Assembly (NCBI GenBank): GCA_026874595.1
Contig: CM049318.1
Span: 50,990,750-51,054,749, forward strand
Length of the DNA stretch: 64,000 nt
Direction: 5' to 3'
From: Sipunculus nudus
Taxonomy: Eukaryota; Annelida; Sipuncula; Golfingiida; Sipunculidae
Part shown: piece after piece, positions 60,340 through 64,000 of the stretch
Layout of the letters: the number at the start of each line of letters is the position of its first letter
Numbering within the stretch: the first letter of the stretch is position 1
Translations under genes and position numbers: made by a program
The notes under the pieces: model-generated
Seen by the model: the letters and a program-made list of their open reading frames with translations, nothing else
What the model was told of the DNA's origin: nothing
Database searches by the model: none

Positions 60340-60440
60340 GAATACATTTGTATTTGTATTCGTATTCGTATTCGAATACAATTCTTTTTTGGAGTATTTG
60401 TATTCGTATTCGTATTCGAACACATTTTTCCTGTATTCGA
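60340..60440 (+). repeat. (TATTCG)n hexamer repeat
   Basis: Two blocks of tattcgtattcgtattcgaa, separated by about 35 bp, with degenerate tatttg steps on the left. Confidence 0.85.
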
Positions 60441-60446
60441 CCCATG

Positions 60447-60449
<3 letters not shown>

Positions 60450-60503
<54 letters not shown>
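60450..60503. repeat. (TA)n microsatellite
   Basis: A TA run of about 52 bp. Confidence 0.95.
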
Positions 60504-60506
<3 letters not shown>

Positions 60507-61859
60507 TAATAAATCATTTTTTTCTGATTATATTGATGTTCCACAAATCCCTATTAGTAGGAAGCAAGCATATTTAAACTTGTTTGAACACACTGCGTGC
60601 CTGTAAAATTGTCTCCTACTAAACATATCAAATATTGTTAGTTCGTGCATTATTATTATGATTATCATTAGTAATTTTGTAAGGTATCAGTTGTTAATTA
60701 TGTTAACCTTGGGGCCCTCATCTATATATAATGCGTTATTTGAACAACAAAAAGATACATGCATCAATAAGTGTAGTGTTGTAACGTGATTGTAATTCTT
60801 AGGTAGAAGATTATCAGCACAAATATAAAATAACTGACATGGATTAACTTTTATATGTCATTGAATCTGTCAAAGGTGACTGCATCTCTTTTTCATGTGA
60901 AGCTTCTGATAATGAATTCCATAATATAGGTCTTTCGTAGATAAATTATTTTTGCAGCAAGTCAGTTCAAACTGGAGCCAGTTGGAGTCAAAAAGTAATA
61001 AAGTCTGACCTGAGGTAATTAAAGTACATAATCACAAAAAAATATTAGAAGTGAAAAAAAAATTTGACTGTTATTTGCATGCCATTTTCGGGTCTATATT
61101 TTTATTATAAATACTGCTTTCAAGCATCAAGCCTGGCCATCCAGCTCCAGTGACAGAAGCTGTGTTTTAAGAGATGGTTTCAATTACCAAAGAATCAAGA
61201 AACCGGAAGCTTTTCTATAGTCTCTTGGTGTACGGGGTAAATTTGAAAAAATAGGCATAGCAAGCATCTGGTGAAAGTACAAATAGCTTGCATGAATTGT
61301 TTAACAGTTTTTGGCCATCAATCATGTTACAGAACAATCATGGAGTTTGGAGACTTCACCTTTGCACACAAACAAAATAGAAAAGAGGGAGAGTAAAAAA
61401 AAAATGAGAGAAATGTGTAAGTATATAATCCCTCTACTGTTCACTCTGACACTCCTTACATTTACACTACGGACAATATCTTGCTAAGCTTTTGTTTTTT
61501 TTTCACAAAATTTCAACAAATACAACTAAAATTTCTCTTTAGGTCAATAGGAACCTTTAGAACTGATAATTAATATACATTGTCATATCAGGTATATATC
61601 TATATTTACATTACAGACAATATCTTGCTAAGCTTTGTTCTTAATTTTCCATATGGGACTAACATAACCACACTAGTACATAGAGAAACATGACAATATT
61701 TATTTACTTATACGCCATATTTTAGTGTGTAATAATCGAACATAAAATTAATGCGTGTTAACACACATAACACTTTCCAGTAGTTCACTGGCATAAGTAT
61801 TAGCAGAATTAAAGGGGGCGCCCATTCGCGCCCCCTATGAATACGCCCCTGTACTCATA

Positions 61860-62405
61860 ACTAATGGAACCAAAGTCTATAATTCTAATTATTAACATAT
61901 TTCATTTGCAATATAAATATTATTCTCTGAATAGGGGGGGGGGGAGGGAGGGGAGATTGGGTTATAACATTGACCAAAAAGGGGGGGATCAATACCCCTA
62001 TCCACCCCCTATATTAACACCCCTGCGTGACACGGAGAAGTTATCTAGACTGAGTTTAACATCACTTATTTTTTTATCGTCTGTATGACACATTTCAAAT
62101 ATATCCTGAATTACATTTCAAATATATAACAATAAAGTATAAGGTTTTTGAAAATAAGGTAATATATTTCCAGTATATTTAGTTAACTCTAAACCAGGTT
62201 TAGATATATTTCATAGTGTATTTATCAATGGAACCGAAGTCTATACTTTCACTTATTAATATATTTCATTTGCAATATAAAATTTCTCTGAATAGCGGGG
62301 GGGGGGGGGTGGTGGTGATTACATTGACCACCACTCCCCCCCCCCCTTGCAAAAAGAGTGGGGGGATATATACCCTCCCCCCTCCTATATTGACGCCCCT
62401 GTGAG
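61860..62405 (+). repeat. Two tandem copies of dispersed repeat family R (copy B)
   Basis: Counterpart of 20,700-21,255. The second module carries a strong foldback at about 62,297-62,345: a G run with ggtggtggtgattac against gaccaccactcccccc. Confidence 0.65.
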
Positions 62406-62972
62406 ACATGAAGAAGTTATCAAGATCCTGAGTTTTAACATCACTTATCTTGCTAGACCTGTAACCTTGAAGAAGTGATTTGGGTTGTAACATTTGTCAG
62501 GCGGTCAATTTATTATCAGATGCCTTCCCCGACCAGTAACCATAGGGTGAGGTTATCAGGTCGGGCCCGGTAATCAAGGCCTTGTTCGATCGTTTGATTA
62601 AGGCTAATGAATTTATTTATATCATTGTCAGAAAATTAAAAGAAACTTTAAATACCGATACCCCTATTAACATTATTGTTGAATAACAGTTTTAAAAATA
62701 TATTAAGCGGCGCTTGGGTTACGGGAGAGGTCGCTTTGGAGGAGTGCCATCTCACTATCACGGCCACTCCTGTCTCTGTATAATAGAGACGGATACTCTA
62801 CGTCGTACTTAATGCGTGTTTCAGCGGTGTCTCAGAAAGATTTACCCCATAAAAAACATGTCACTTAATTGGTATACCATACAACCGAAAGAGGGCAGCA
62901 CCGGGCTATCTCTGTTGTGTGACTGCGCCTATCGCATTAGGTGAAAATGCCAACTACGCTTAAAGATACCCG

Positions 62973-63044
62973 GCTTCTGTGGCTCAGGGGAAAGAGCACA
63001 GGACTCAAAGCCGGGAGATCGTGTGTTCGAATCTCAGCCGAGGC
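62973..63044 (+). repeat. tRNA-like SINE head
   Basis: TGGCTCAGGGG (A box, 62980-62990) and GTTCGAATC (B box, 63025-63033) are spaced as in a tRNA gene starting at 62973. Six of seven acceptor pairs and all four D-stem pairs form, and the anticodon loop would read CAA. The anticodon stem pairs in only two of five positions and the T stem in three, so it is not a functional tRNA. Sequence to about 63,160 is probably the SINE body. Confidence 0.6.
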
Positions 63045-63159
63045 GCTGTGATTTTTCACGGTCGGCCAGGGTAAGCGCTCTGCGGGCTTTATGGAAAGGC
63101 CGTGCCCAACGGCCGTGTTTCACTTACAAAGGGGGTTCCTCGATGGCATGGCCAATAAT

Positions 63160-64000
63160 TTAGATCTATTCTACTGTAACATAAAGGACTATTATAAGGC
63201 ATTCAAACATCAACGGCTGGGTACCTCTGACCAATGCCTTGTGTACCTGATGCCTGTGTACAAACGAAGATCCAAAACAAAATTATCATAACTAGGGATG
63301 AAGCTTCTGTTGAACGGTTACAAGGCTGTTTCGCGTGTACTGAATGGGGTGTGTTTCTAGCTGATAACCCATCTCTTGATAATCTGACAGATATGGTGAC
63401 AGATTACATCAAGTTCTGTGAAAAAATTATCATCCCAGTGAAAGAGATAAAAATTTATCCTAATTCCAAACAGTGGATTACTTCAGAATTAAAATTGAAA
63501 ATTAGATAAAAAACGCAGGTTATGATTCGTCGAAATAAGAAAGAATGAAACAGGTTCAAAGCGATTTGGACTCCTTAATACAGAAATGCAAGAGTTACCA
63601 TAGAAATAAGATTGAAAAGAATATGGAGTCAAATAACTCTATTGCAGTATGGGATGGCCTTAAAAACCATCACAGGATACAGTAGGAAGTCAGCTGATTT
63701 CCCTGATGATGAAGTGGATTAACTTATTAACGTATTAATCCCAGGATTTAAACAAGTTTTTTTGCAAGATTTGACAACACAAATAATAATACAGAGATAC
63801 CATCTATCGTACACGATGTGAATTAGGATATACCTAGTGAAGCCAGTGCAGAGGATGTTAGGCAATCATTCAGACAGAATAATGTAGGGAAAGCTGCTGG
63901 TCCAGATGATCTCTCCTCCATTGTGTAAAAGACTTGTCATCTAGAACGTTAACTACTGTGTGGTGTATTTCAGTGGAAACACAGCTTAAAGTGTAACCCA
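63160..64000 (+). mobile_element. LINE (non-LTR retrotransposon) fragment at the right edge
   Basis: Broken frames encode, in order: the end of an APE-type endonuclease (KAFKHQRLGTSDQCLVYL, about 63,196-63,250, with SDQ where SDH is usual); a connecting region with LQGCFACTEWGVF and KIYPNSKQWIT; and GKAAGPDD (63,887-63,910), which precedes the reverse transcriptase in CR1/L2/Rex-like LINEs. Frameshifts near 63,290 and stops from 63,507 onward make it inactive. The 5' end is missing and the 3' part lies outside the window. The clade is uncertain. Confidence 0.8.

Larger units (their letters stand above)
59690..61860. other. Segment present only downstream of copy B
   Basis: About 2.2 kb with no counterpart in copy A. 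It contains two hexamer arrays and a (TA)n tract (60,450-60,503). No gene, terminal repeats or transposase were recognised. Confidence 0.5.
35651..62775 (+). repeat. Segmental duplication copy B (carries the intact gene)
   Basis: This is the second copy of the large direct duplication, beginning with the same bases as position 506. It is longer than copy A because it holds a satellite insertion in intron 1 (about 42,725-44,868), a transposon in intron 5 (52,946-56,470), a segment at 38,168-38,490, another at 39,630-39,885, and about 2.2 kb at 59,690-61,860. It lacks the tandem exon 4-5 duplication. The end is placed where a single 34-bp unit matching the copy A minisatellite gives way to unrelated sequence near 62,775. 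Confidence 0.83.

Noticed and set aside
1-64000. CRISPR array, operon or prophage
   Set aside because: The window has introns, eukaryotic retrotransposons and no bacterial gene structure; the tandem repeats lack unique spacers of constant length.

Overview
The window is AT-rich, intron-rich and dense in repeats. It is eukaryotic nuclear DNA from an invertebrate. A marine mollusc, probably a bivalve, is my best guess. This rests on split genes with GT-AG introns, long (TA)n and poly-G tracts, satellites with GGACGG-type motifs, and remnants of Penelope-like and LINE retrotransposons. The organism is inferred, not shown.

I can assemble one complete gene. It runs on the + strand from a TATA/Inr promoter at about 40,324 to a stop codon at 58,152. 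Six exons (40384-40450, 45736-45877, 46933-47088, 48360-48868, 51339-51409, 57889-58152) join in compatible phases into a 402-residue reading frame. The product has a signal peptide followed directly by a chymotrypsin-fold domain starting ILGG. The catalytic His and Ser positions are replaced by Gln and Ala, so it is a predicted pseudo-protease (serine protease homolog). An acidic Ser/Asp linker and an 11-cysteine C-terminal domain of no family I recognise follow.

The gene lies in the second copy (about 35,651-62,775) of a large direct segmental duplication. The first copy (about 506-21,640) holds a dead paralog. It has lost the promoter and signal-peptide exon, and has a stop in exon 2, a frameshift and stop in exon 3, an internal deletion in exon 4 and an early stop in the last exon. 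Its exon 4-5 segment then duplicated in tandem (9941-14020 and 14021-18104), with the two units differing visibly only in poly-G length. Between the two copies lies a third, more decayed 3' fragment (about 25,490-26,090 and 28,800-32,900), preceded head-to-head by an inverted fragment of the same intron (24,540-25,480).

Mobile elements are abundant. A Penelope-like element remnant with a GIY-YIG region (minus strand) is shared by both large copies. There is a minus-strand LINE fragment at 26,780-28,150 and a plus-strand LINE fragment running off the right edge, preceded by a tRNA-like SINE head. A 3,525-bp terminal-inverted-repeat transposon (52,946-56,470) sits in the last intron of the live gene. 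Its 0.4-kb inverted repeats carry a CpG-rich 21-bp minisatellite, it has a 6-bp target duplication, and the dead paralog preserves the empty site. Several satellites, minisatellites and hexamer arrays fill the rest. No bacterial-type genes, rRNA genes or CRISPR arrays are present.
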